From Nothopassalora personata (lineage: Eukaryota; Ascomycota; Dothideomycetes; Mycosphaerellales; Mycosphaerellaceae): 64,000 nucleotides of DNA. The translations under genes were made by a program, and so were the position numbers. The notes under the pieces were generated by a model. That model saw only the letters and a program-made list of their open reading frames with translations. It made no database searches and had not been told where the DNA came from. The DNA is taken from positions 682,001-746,000 of the forward strand of contig CM066287.1 in NCBI GenBank assembly GCA_033816765.1. Reading direction: 5' to 3'. This document shows, one piece after another, positions 29,201 through 38,502 of this stretch (within the stretch, counting starts at the first letter, position 1; every line of letters starts with the position of its first letter).

Positions 29201-30873
29201 CGGGTACTACTATAGTAATAACCCGAACACTTATCGTATAAACCTACTTTAAGCTCTCGAGATCCTTAAGGAACTCGCGTACGTTACGCTACTAAATTAT
29301 AGGCGTCTCTACACCGTAGTACTACTAGTTATCCTTATCGGCCTTTACTATCCGATTACGATACCGCTAGGGTCTACCTAAAATAACTAACGGCCTACCT
29401 ATAGGCGCTATATAGTAGATAGCGTCGCTTACGCGCTCTACTCCTACATCGTTAGCTAGTCGTACGCGAACCGTATAGGCGCCGTAGTAATACCCCTAGT
29501 CCTACGCGTACGACTCTAGATTTAGAAGCTTTATACTACTAATAGGCTATATCTAGTATCGGAGTATATACTCGTACGATACTAAGCTTAAATCTACACC
29601 GTTATCTAGAAGAAACGTAGCCTCGCGAAAGCCCTTACGCGTCTTAACGGTACCTCGTAAGTAACGCGCTAGACTCGCATCGACTTACCTTAAGGGGTCT
29701 ATATAGAAACTCGGACTTAGGAGCGACCCTTACCTAGTCCTCTACCTTTTCCCTATTCGCTCTTCTTAGTTAAAGCCTAGATAGTTTCTAACCTACGAAC
29801 CGCTTACGCGTCGCGGTCCTTCTATAGGTGTCTATTCCGGTACTTCGTCTTATAGTAACCCTTCCTACCGTAGCCGTAGTACTCTACTTTCGACTTCTAG
29901 CTAGTTAAAGACGAGCTACCGGCGTCTCGCTACTAACTCGTACCCGAGGCGCCCGGTACTTAACTCTACTTCTATTACTTTAGGCGATCGACCCGCTTAT
30001 ATATACCCTTAGCTTTACGCTTACGATGTATATACTATCCGCGGTCGTACCCTCCGCTACTACCTCGGCGCTCGGTACTTTCGATACGCGAGGCTAGGAC
30101 TACTAGGTCTTCTCTAGTTATAGGGATATTATAGTAGCTAACGATAGCGGACCGTAAGCGAGGCGTAAGCTTCGCTAGTAGGTGCCGTATACGTTACGCT
30201 TCCGAGTAGTTACCTAACTAGTCCTCTATAACATCTAGCGTAGTCGCGAACTGTCGCGCTATCTAGTTGTCCTTCTATCTCGTAACCTCGTACTCTAATA
30301 TAACGTTAAGTACGCGATTTATAGAATCGCCGTATACGTCTCGGTAGAACTCCTTAAAGTCCTAGTATATATACCCTATAAGGTTAACGGCGCTATAGTT
30401 AGTATACTATCGCTCGCTTACCTCTCCGCTAAGGTATATAACCCTATATAGGACCTTTAATTCGTCTATCGCGTATATAGTGCCTAAGAGGGCAAAGATA
30501 AGTAAGAGCTCCCGAAGGAATACCCTTACCTTCCTTATCGAATCCCCTCTAAAAGGCGTCGGCTCTTTTAGACGCGGTCGCGTCGTATACGGTACGGCCG
30601 CGCCTCGTACTATAAGATTATCGTTAGTAGTTATAGAGATAGAGGTAGGGGTTATAGTAGGGAGGTAATCTTCTCTCCTCCCTCCTATACGCTCTAGAGG
30701 CGGTACGCTTATAGCGCCTAAGATCTCTAGTCGCTCGATCTCCCGCTATATCTCTTACTCTTTAATCTTAGCCCGTAAGGCCTCTCTTCTCGTAACTAGG
30801 GCTATACGACGCGCCTACTACTATGCTCTAGGGCTTAGGGGCGGCGTAGGCGACTCGCCGTCGTATACGTCGC
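26202..30873 (-). pseudogene. RIPed copy D2: decayed gypsy pol and gag
   Basis: Reverse-strand counterpart of D1 about 52020-56680. On the minus strand: chromodomain region near 26210-26300, integrase near 26850-27300 (ILVIVDRYSKINLYIP is readable), RNase H near 27800-28100, reverse transcriptase near 28560-29000, protease near 29500 and gag near 29700-30500. CpA and TpG are nearly absent. The RT active site reads YLDN at 28605-28616 (minus), because GATGAC became GATAAC by RIP. Cut on the left by B and on the right by C. Confidence 0.88.
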
Positions 30874-31025
30874 TGTCACGAAGCGACACCAGGCACATGT
30901 GAATGGACCCTGCAGTGAAAGATCGGCCCGGAACAACGTTGTTCCGGCGCATTTAAATAGCTCGCGCATCTCGCGCTCTTCTTCGTAGACTCGTATTGCA
31001 ACTCGTCTACCACCTGCCCGTCACA
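30874..31025 (+). repeat. 5' LTR of element C
   Basis: 152 bp, TGTCACGAAGCG...CCCGTCACA, with a palindrome GGAACAACGTTGTTCC near 30933 and a TATA-like CATTTAAATAG at about 30950. GTATTGCAA (30993-31001), some 40 nt further, pairs with the priming site. Confidence 0.96.
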
Positions 31026-31027
31026 TT

Positions 31028-31036
31028 TTGCAATAC
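31028..31036 (+). promoter_or_regulatory. Self-priming site of element C
   Basis: TTGCAATAC, 2 nt after the LTR, is the perfect complement of GTATTGCAA (30993-31001). Confidence 0.75.
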
Positions 31037-31129
31037 CAACCCCAATCAACCAACTGAATAGCCTACAGCGATCTTGTATCGCGTAGAAGACCCGAACAGA
31101 CTGACCGACTGACCGACTGACTGAAAGGT

Positions 31130-33508
31130 GTGCAACAGTCGCACATTTTTCTTCTCGACACGACATACAGGATCGCAAACAGCACTGTATTGACAGCAGA
31201 CAAGTCACCAGAGGTACAACACCCTGGTATGAGCGAATTGACCAGACAGACAGTAATCGACCGAGCCCGAGAAGAATCGCGCGCCGCAATCGCCTCGAAC
31301 AAGATACAAACGGCACTTAGCAAACACAACTACAGGAGCGACAGCGACAGCGACTTCTCACCTGAAGAGACATCTACACCCCGACCCGATATGGACGAGG
31401 CCGAACGCGACCGTAGTCGCAGTCGTAGCCGCGAACGCGACCGATTACTAGCAAAGCCCGAGACACGAGGTTCAGGCTTCTTTGGCCCACAACCACCTTC
31501 CTCTAGCATCCATCAACCATTCTCACGACCTGACAAGTCACAGCCTCCGAGTCGCTTACGAGAGGACCTCGGACTGCATAAAGGCATGCAGCCCACCGTC
31601 GAGACAGAAGATGAGAGTTTCAAGTTCACAAGAAAGGAAGATCACAACGCGAAGGTTAGGGTACCACCTCCAGGGATTGTCAGTGCTCAGAGGTTGGAGC
31701 TCCAGAAAGCAGACTTCGCAGCACGAATGAACGAGCTAGGAATGAAAGCCACACCAGCTCAACCGGACCACGCTTCCCAATCACAGACTCAGCCTGGCGA
31801 GCCAGTCGCTAAGCGCAGATCCCGGTTCGATGATGAGGACGAAGAGATTGCGACTCCGACCAGCCCGGTGGATCATAGGAGACGTGAGGATGAGCCAGCC
31901 GATGCTGGCCTGGATCTCACGCAGTTCTACGGAGAGGATGACAACCCTAAGGACCCCGACTTCCAGGTCGCCAACCCTGAGGAGTTGACAGCGAAGGTGA
32001 CGTCCTCCTCAGGCAAGTGGTTCAAGAGATTAAAAGCTGTTCAGCGTGCGCTCACACTCGCACCTAACTGGGAGAAGCACTTTGATGAAGAAGCTGAGAA
32101 GATCGAAGAGCTAGAAGCAGAAGTGGAGAGGCTCGAAGCACGAGCAGACGGATACAAGACTGAACGAGATACTGCTCGAGAAGAGGCCGACCTAGCACAG
32201 GCCGACATCGAGAAGCTACGCAACGACCTCACTACTCTCCGTAACGAGCTGAGCCGGACCAAGCGCCAGGTGACAATCGCACAGACTGCTGAGGGCACAG
32301 GTAACGGCGACCTGCTCGAACAGCTCCGACAGGCTAAGGAAGACTTGGCCTCAGCTGAAGACGACATCACCAAGTTCCAGCAAGCTAGAAAGGAGGATCG
32401 TGCACGCATTCAGCAACTTGAACAGGAAGCAGCGATGCCACGACCACAGACACGCCAGTCCCGATTTGACGCTGATGCACGCGACTTCGTCCCTAACGAC
32501 AACAGATTCACACCAGGACCACAAGGTCAAGGAACCAACGGACGATTCGAAACACCCGGCGCCGGGACTACCACCACGAATGGCGGATTCTTCAACACCC
32601 GCATCAAGGACCCAGAGGTCTTCAAGGGAGACCGCAGCAAGTACGAGCGCTTCAAGACTGTGGCTCGGGCAAAGCTGAACCAAGCCTATGTGAAGCAAGG
32701 TGCCAGCTATGAAGACATGATCGAATTTATGCTAGGCGTGACTGAAGAACTGCCATTCGACAGCATCCTGGCTATGAAGGACACCTGGACTTCCATAGAT
32801 GACCTGTGGGAGCAGTTCGATGCTGAATTCGGTGAAGCGGACGCGCAGTTCACTGCCCAAGGTCAGCTGGAGACCTTGAGACAGGGAACCATGACCTTCG
32901 CGGAAGTGTCGACGAAGTACCGCACCCTCTGTGCAAAGGCCAAGGTCCAACCTAAGGCCTCGGTCCTGTACACGAAGCTGGCTAAGAGATGGGCTGAGAC
33001 TCTTGCCCGCGATCGGACTGACCCCGATTTCAACCACTTCTGCCAAATTGCACGCGGCATCGAGCAGAGCTGGAATGTTGGCAAGGAAGTTAGCGCCGCT
33101 TACAACCATGGCGGCGGAGGCAACAAAGACAAGGATAAGGACGGCAACGCAGATTCCGGTAGCAGTTCGACTCGTGGCCGTGGCAGCACCCGAGGTCGTG
33201 GTGGAGGCCGCGGAGGCAGGGCACTAGCTGTCCGCCAAATCCCTCGCAAGTACGACCGTCCGTACTGCAGCTCAGCGGACAAGGACCGTTACATTCGTGA
33301 GAACCGTTGCTTCAAGTGTCACGAGCTCGGCCACCGAGGCGAGGACGCCGCCTGCATCCTCAACTCCAAGGCACGCGGTCGGTACGAATATGCTGATGTG
33401 CCCCGCGAGATTCGACTAAACGCAATGGATACCGAGCCAGCGCAGATTGAGGCAGCACCTGTGGCCGGACTCCTCACTGAGAAGGCACACAACGAGGAGG
33501 GAAACTAA
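31130..33508 (+). CDS. gag: Gag of element C
   Basis: 792 aa as an open frame. The first codon is not ATG, and the first true ATG is at 31229, after PEVQHPG, so the protein is probably about 759 aa. Features: charged N-terminal half, a strong predicted coiled coil around residues 320-450, a Retrotrans_gag-like domain around 490-650 (KGDRSKYERFKTVARAKL), an Arg/Gly-rich stretch, and a cysteine motif at about 727-742 with CX2CX4HX6C spacing. The C-terminal codons GAG|GGA|AAC|TAA contain the slippery site, so the stop follows it directly. Confidence 0.92.
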   Translation: MQQSHIFLLDTTYRIANSTVLTADKSPEVQHPGMSELTRQTVIDRAREESRAAIASNKIQTALSKHNYRSDSDSDFSPEETSTPRPDMDEAERDRSRSRSRERDRLLAKPETRGSGFFGPQPPSSSIHQPFSRPDKSQPPSRLREDLGLHKGMQPTVETEDESFKFTRKEDHNAKVRVPPPGIVSAQRLELQKADFAARMNELGMKATPAQPDHASQSQTQPGEPVAKRRSRFDDEDEEIATPTSPVDHRRREDEPADAGLDLTQFYGEDDNPKDPDFQVANPEELTAKVTSSSGKWFKRLKAVQRALTLAPNWEKHFDEEAEKIEELEAEVERLEARADGYKTERDTAREEADLAQADIEKLRNDLTTLRNELSRTKRQVTIAQTAEGTGNGDLLEQLRQAKEDLASAEDDITKFQQARKEDRARIQQLEQEAAMPRPQTRQSRFDADARDFVPNDNRFTPGPQGQGTNGRFETPGAGTTTTNGGFFNTRIKDPEVFKGDRSKYERFKTVARAKLNQAYVKQGASYEDMIEFMLGVTEELPFDSILAMKDTWTSIDDLWEQFDAEFGEADAQFTAQGQLETLRQGTMTFAEVSTKYRTLCAKAKVQPKASVLYTKLAKRWAETLARDRTDPDFNHFCQIARGIEQSWNVGKEVSAAYNHGGGGNKDKDKDGNADSGSSSTRGRGSTRGRGGGRGGRALAVRQIPRKYDRPYCSSADKDRYIRENRCFKCHELGHRGEDAACILNSKARGRYEYADVPREIRLNAMDTEPAQIEAAPVAGLLTEKAHNEEGN

Positions 33509-33536
33509 AGGGCTCGTCGAAAGTCGCCGTCGAGCC
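33499..33536 (+). promoter_or_regulatory. -1 ribosomal frameshift signal, element C
   Basis: G GGA AAC (33499-33505) in gag frame, immediately before TAA. After a 5-nt spacer, GGCTCG (33511-33516) pairs with CGAGCC (33531-33536). The -1 frame is open from the heptamer into the pol ATG at 33583. Confidence 0.87.
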
Positions 33537-33582
33537 AAGACCTGACAGAAGAACCACGATTGAAGAAATAGATGATGATGAC

Positions 33583-36500
33583 ATGAGCATTGCCAGTGAC
33601 AGCCCAAGCGATGGAAGTGTCCTTGAGGAGATCGTATCACCCCCAGCATCGAATACACCTAATACCCCAGTATCCGCACCACACCACGATATCCGCTACA
33701 CGATCCCTCGACACGACCGAAAGAAAGAGATGGAGCAAGAGAAGGAAGAATTCCTGTGCTCCATGAGTGAGACAGCACACACCGAAGAACACCTCAGTTG
33801 TGCCGAGCAAGCAGGCGGTATACAAAGCACTATTGTAGAACCGAAGCAAGGCAAGCACTGGGTTCTGTCGGCTGATGTACATACTCCTCATCGCAATGTA
33901 AAAGCAAAGTCACTTGGCGACACTGGTGGTTCATCTATCTTCATACATCACGGTTTCTGTCGCGCAAACAAAATCCCACTTATACCGCTAGCACGAGCTA
34001 GACGGTTGAGACTAGCAGATGGTGCCCTATCGCACCTCACCCATATGGCCATGGTCAACTTCACTATTGGCAACCATACGGAGCAGCAAATGGCATACGT
34101 CACCGACTTGGACACCTATGACATGGTCCTAGGAATGTCGTGGTGGGAAGAACATAATCCTACACCAGACTTCAAGAACCGTACCCTGACTTTCGATAAG
34201 CCTGAGTGCTTCCACAATCACTGCAGTGATGGACGACCTTGCATGATCGCTGTGGATAGCAGAGGAGAGACCAGTGTGCGTCCAAAGGCACAGACTTCTA
34301 CCAGCACCGAAGAGATCTGCATGGTCAGCGCAGAATACTTCCACCGCATGAGCAAGCGCAAGGATCATGAGATCTATGCCCTCTGGCCAGAAGATTTCGA
34401 CCCTGGAAGAGACGAAGAGTTCCTCAACGCCATGTCACCTGAAGACGTTGAGCGATTCCTCGAGCGATCCGAAGCAGTGGACCCGAAGACTAAGTTGCCA
34501 CGACGCCTGTGGCATAAGGAGAAAGCATTCCGCCATAAATCTGAATGGGTGCTACCTGAACACTCGTCGGCAGACCACGCCATCAACTTGAAAGAAGGAG
34601 CGAAGCTGCCTTACCACAAGGGTTATGCTATGAATTCCCAACAACTAGCCGTGACCAAGAAGTTCGTCGACGAAGGCATGGCGACAGGACTCCTTGAGAA
34701 GTCCTTCGCGGACGGATGCTCACCCCTTCTGATTGTCAAGAAGCCCGGAGGTGGGCTGCGGGTCTGTGTCGACTACCGCGCGCTTAATGCGCTGACAATT
34801 AAGGACCGATACCCTATTCCGCTGATTCGCGAGACCCTAGACCGCCTATGCAAGGCCAAATGGTTCACGAAGTTGGACATCGTGGCTGCATTCAACAACA
34901 TGCGAATTCGAAAAGGTGACGAATACCTAACGTCCTTCATCACCCGGTATGGTCTATACCAGTTTCGAGCAATGCCCTTCGGTCTGTGCAATGGCCCAAG
35001 TAGCTGGCAACGGAAAATCAACGAGATTCTGCGCGAATTCCTGGATCTATTCTGCACTGTTTACCTGGATGATATCCTGATCTACACGGATGGTAACGAA
35101 GAGGACCATTACAAGCACGTCGAACTAGTTCTGGACAAGCTAATGGAAGCCGGCCTTCCTGTGGACATTGAGAAGTCCGAATTCGCAGTCAAGCGCGTGA
35201 AGTACCTAGGTCTCATCCTCACGACTGAAGGCATCGAGATGGACCCAGCTAAGGTAGATGCGATAGCCAACTGGGATACGCCACGTAACGCCAAAGACGT
35301 GTTGGCGTTCCTAGGCTTCGCAGGCTTTTACAGAAGATTCGTAGAAGCATTCTCCCGCGTGGTATCACCCATGGTGGAGCTCACGAAGAAAGACGTCAAG
35401 TTCGAATGGTCAGAAGCATGTCAAAAGGCATTCGAGACGCTGAAAGACAGATTCACGTCGGCAAAAGGCCGTGTGCTTGCCCACTTCAATCCGGACTATG
35501 AGACCATCGTCGAAACCGATGCCTCAGATTGGGTCACAGCAGGAGTGCTATCGCAGCGCCAACCGGACGGTCTCGTACGCCCAGTAGCGTACTTCTCCAA
35601 GAAGATGAACGTGCACGAATGCAACTACGACATCTATGACAAGGAGTTGCTTGCCATCATTAAGTGCTTTGAAGAATGGCAGTATGAGCTAATCGGGCAA
35701 GGCACGGATGAAGCCCCCATTCGTGTGCTCTCGGACCACCGGAACCTGGAATGGTTTATGACTACCAAGCAACTGAACCGGCGACAGGCACGTTGGGCGG
35801 AATTCTTGGCTCAGTTCAACTTCAAGATCACGTACCGGCCTGGGCGACAGGGTACCAAGCCTGACAGCCTGACCCGGAGATCGCAGGACATCCCACAAGG
35901 TGTAGAGGACCCGAGAATGCAACATCAGCACCAAGTAGTGCTCAAGCCAGAGATGCTTGACATCGCCAACTTCGCAATGCATCTTGCTAAGGCTGAAGAG
36001 GACGACGAAGGTCAGCTATACGCGATGACCCGAGCACGAGCACGACAAGAAGCAGCAGAAGAAGAGCAGCTCAACGAGGAAGGGGAGGAAGAAACACCTA
36101 CAGCAGAGCCCACACCAGCAGTAGAACCCGCAGCGCCAGCGCCAGGACAAGAGCCCGCACCCGCCGAAGCAGACCCTGAACACCAAGACGAAGGAGAAGA
36201 CCTCGTCGAACTCATTGATGAAGCGTACGCAGACCCATCAATTGCAACTCGTATAAGACGACTGCAAGCCGACCTAGCAGCGCGACGCTCATCCGAGTTC
36301 CTGCAGAAGCAGAAGATAGCGGCGACGGATTGCCTTATTCACAAGGACCAGTTGTTCGTGAATGGAAGATTGTACGTGCCCATGTACAAGAACCTGCGGA
36401 CAAAGGTCATTCGAGCCCATCATGACACCGCAATAGCAGGGCACCAAGGAGCAGCACGCACATTCGACTTGATCCAGCGCCATAGCATGTATTGGCCGCT

Positions 36501-38007
36501 GATGCAAGGCGACGTAGCACGGTACGTCCGCAATTGTCAACCATGCCGGAGAGCAAACCCGTCACGACTCAAGTACCAGGGATTGCTAGCACCACTTCAA
36601 GCCCCACCAGACGTATGGAAGCATATTGCCATGGACTTCATTGTAGAATTGCCGCCGAGCAAGCGCACAATCGATGGCGTTACCTACAAAAACATACTGA
36701 CAGTGACGGATTGCCTTTCGAAACAAGTCATCTTCATCCCAACGAACAGCCTGGAAGCCGAGCATGTCGCCCGCCTGATCTACACCTATGTGTATCCGAA
36801 GCATGGCGTCCCCGAGATTGTCTTCTCAGACAGAGGAACCCAGTGGACCTGTGCATTCTTCAAGAGGTTCTGCGCGTTGCTGGGAACCAAGCAGAACCTG
36901 TCGACTGCATTCCATCCTCAGACAGATGGCCAATCCGAGAGAACTAACCAGGCATTGGAGCAGTACCTACGCTTGTTCACCAACTACCAGCAGGACGACT
37001 GGGCAGACTTGCTGCCCAATGCAGAGTTCGCACTCAACAACCATGAGTCGGCGACAACTGGCATGACTCCATTCTTTGCCAATACGGGACGACACCCCCG
37101 AATGGACGTGAAAGCTGTGGACCGACCGCAAGCGCTGGCTCGAGAAGTGCCACAACTCGAGCGTGCGGAGACATTTACCGAACGCATAAGGCAGACTGGC
37201 GACTTCCTCAAGGGAGTGCTCGCGGACCTGCAAGCGGCACATGCTTATGGCCAAGCACGGACCGCTGACCAAGCGAATCGACACCGTGCACCCGCCCCAA
37301 ATTTTGAGGTTGGTGACCGAGTTTTCCTGAACACCAAAAACATCACCACCAAGAGACCCGCGAAGAAACTTGACGACAAGTTCATCGGACCATTCCCCGT
37401 TACAGCGCAGATAGGCAAGCGATCCTACCGACTCGACCTCGACAGCCAGCCCGATCTGAACATTCACAACGTATTCCACTCGAGCCTTCTCCGACGTGAC
37501 ACGAACGACCCACTTGCGGGACAACACAACCCTCCGCCGCCGCCCGTCGAAGTCGAAAGAGAAGGAGAAGTGGACACAGAATGGGAAGTTGACGAAGTGC
37601 TTAATGCTGCTATCAAGTACAGGAATAGGCAAGTGTGGTTCACCTTGCGCTATAAGAGCGGTGATATACGGACACAGAGATGGGACGACCTATTGCCAGG
37701 TTGTGAAGAACTGGTTGCCGACTTCTACGCGCGCTATCCAGACAAGCCGAAGCCACCCTACGAGCTTCCAGAACCCATACTGTACGGACTGGCAGTGATT
37801 GAAAAAGGCCGCCTGTTTGACAGCGCCACATCCAGACCGGCTCGCGTGACAGACGATGGTGACATGGATGGACGCGACGCAACTACGTCCCCAGTACATA
37901 AGCTTGGACAAGATGGATTTGCGATGTTGCGACGACGCAAAGGAGCGAGCACAAGCCAGCGACATGATGAGCAGCGACAGCAAGCCAGCGTGAGCGGTTC
38001 GGCATAG
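33583..38007 (+). CDS. pol: Pol polyprotein of element C
   Basis: 1474 aa from the first ATG, but probably made as Gag-Pol because the frame continues upstream to the slippery site. Order: retropepsin DTGG (Asp about 113); reverse transcriptase (RVCVDYRALN), YLDD near 494; RNase H (ETDASDW); integrase HHCC (H...H...CQPC), DFIVELPPS, SDRGTQW, HPQTDGQSERTNQ; chromodomain-like end (EWEVDEVLNAAIKYR) near 1340. Unlike A and B, pol stops 90 bp before the 3' LTR. Confidence 0.95.
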   Translation: MSIASDSPSDGSVLEEIVSPPASNTPNTPVSAPHHDIRYTIPRHDRKKEMEQEKEEFLCSMSETAHTEEHLSCAEQAGGIQSTIVEPKQGKHWVLSADVHTPHRNVKAKSLGDTGGSSIFIHHGFCRANKIPLIPLARARRLRLADGALSHLTHMAMVNFTIGNHTEQQMAYVTDLDTYDMVLGMSWWEEHNPTPDFKNRTLTFDKPECFHNHCSDGRPCMIAVDSRGETSVRPKAQTSTSTEEICMVSAEYFHRMSKRKDHEIYALWPEDFDPGRDEEFLNAMSPEDVERFLERSEAVDPKTKLPRRLWHKEKAFRHKSEWVLPEHSSADHAINLKEGAKLPYHKGYAMNSQQLAVTKKFVDEGMATGLLEKSFADGCSPLLIVKKPGGGLRVCVDYRALNALTIKDRYPIPLIRETLDRLCKAKWFTKLDIVAAFNNMRIRKGDEYLTSFITRYGLYQFRAMPFGLCNGPSSWQRKINEILREFLDLFCTVYLDDILIYTDGNEEDHYKHVELVLDKLMEAGLPVDIEKSEFAVKRVKYLGLILTTEGIEMDPAKVDAIANWDTPRNAKDVLAFLGFAGFYRRFVEAFSRVVSPMVELTKKDVKFEWSEACQKAFETLKDRFTSAKGRVLAHFNPDYETIVETDASDWVTAGVLSQRQPDGLVRPVAYFSKKMNVHECNYDIYDKELLAIIKCFEEWQYELIGQGTDEAPIRVLSDHRNLEWFMTTKQLNRRQARWAEFLAQFNFKITYRPGRQGTKPDSLTRRSQDIPQGVEDPRMQHQHQVVLKPEMLDIANFAMHLAKAEEDDEGQLYAMTRARARQEAAEEEQLNEEGEEETPTAEPTPAVEPAAPAPGQEPAPAEADPEHQDEGEDLVELIDEAYADPSIATRIRRLQADLAARRSSEFLQKQKIAATDCLIHKDQLFVNGRLYVPMYKNLRTKVIRAHHDTAIAGHQGAARTFDLIQRHSMYWPLMQGDVARYVRNCQPCRRANPSRLKYQGLLAPLQAPPDVWKHIAMDFIVELPPSKRTIDGVTYKNILTVTDCLSKQVIFIPTNSLEAEHVARLIYTYVYPKHGVPEIVFSDRGTQWTCAFFKRFCALLGTKQNLSTAFHPQTDGQSERTNQALEQYLRLFTNYQQDDWADLLPNAEFALNNHESATTGMTPFFANTGRHPRMDVKAVDRPQALAREVPQLERAETFTERIRQTGDFLKGVLADLQAAHAYGQARTADQANRHRAPAPNFEVGDRVFLNTKNITTKRPAKKLDDKFIGPFPVTAQIGKRSYRLDLDSQPDLNIHNVFHSSLLRRDTNDPLAGQHNPPPPPVEVEREGEVDTEWEVDEVLNAAIKYRNRQVWFTLRYKSGDIRTQRWDDLLPGCEELVADFYARYPDKPKPPYELPEPILYGLAVIEKGRLFDSATSRPARVTDDGDMDGRDATTSPVHKLGQDGFAMLRRRKGASTSQRHDEQRQQASVSGSA

Positions 38008-38097
38008 CCAACCGACACGACGACACGCGCGCAAGTATAAGAGACTCTAGACGTATACGGCACTCGCAGGAGCTCGTTCTTTGAAGGGAGGGGGTAC

Positions 38098-38249
38098 TGT
38101 CACGAAGCGACACCAGGCACATGTGAATGGACCCTGCAGTGAAAGATCGGCCCGGAACAACGTTGTTCCGGCGCATTTAAATAGCTCGCGCATCTCGCGC
38201 TCTTCTTCGTAGACTCGTATTGCAACTCGTCTACCACCTGCCCGTCACA
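38098..38249 (+). repeat. 3' LTR of element C
   Basis: 152 bp and reads identical to 30874-31025. Confidence 0.96.
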
Positions 38250-38502
38250 GTCGCGATCGGGCTCTATAGCGTATATAGATTATAACGAAGGGAAGCTTTA
38301 GAACTATAAGGGCCGTAAGGCTATAAGGGGATATCGTAATGTATAGTACGCCTACGATCTTCTAATCGTAGATGAACTAAAGCTTACTTTCTTCTATCGA
38401 CGCTATACGCGTCTCCTAGTGTACGCATACGCGTCACGTGCGGCATGCTAAGCCGGGCATAGCCGTATTATATATAAGGGTTATCTATAGGCTACCCTTA
38501 TA
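38250..38502 (-). repeat. 5' end of D2: leader and RIPed 5' LTR
   Basis: 38305-38502 (198 bp) is the 5' LTR of D2 on the minus strand, matching D1's LTRs. AAGCTTTAG next to it (about 38293-38301) is the complement of the D priming site. After 38502 the sequence switches to D-family pol in the opposite orientation (D3). Confidence 0.82.

Larger units (their letters stand above)
30874..38249 (+). mobile_element. Intact gypsy element C (chromovirus)
   Basis: 7376 bp with 152-bp LTRs (30874-31025, 38098-38249) that read identical, and target duplication GTCGC (30869-30873, 38250-38254). It inserted in the leader of D2 just inside its 5' LTR. Order: LTR, self-priming site, gag, -1 frameshift signal, pol, purine tract GAAGGGAGGGGGTAC (38083-38097), LTR. 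No stops and no RIP. Proteins resemble those of A more than B. Confidence 0.96.

Noticed and set aside
30480..30668. 62-aa frame that recurs at 52221-52409 (minus)
   Set aside because: Both are the same antisense stretch of the D-family gag; recurrence reflects copy identity, not a gene.
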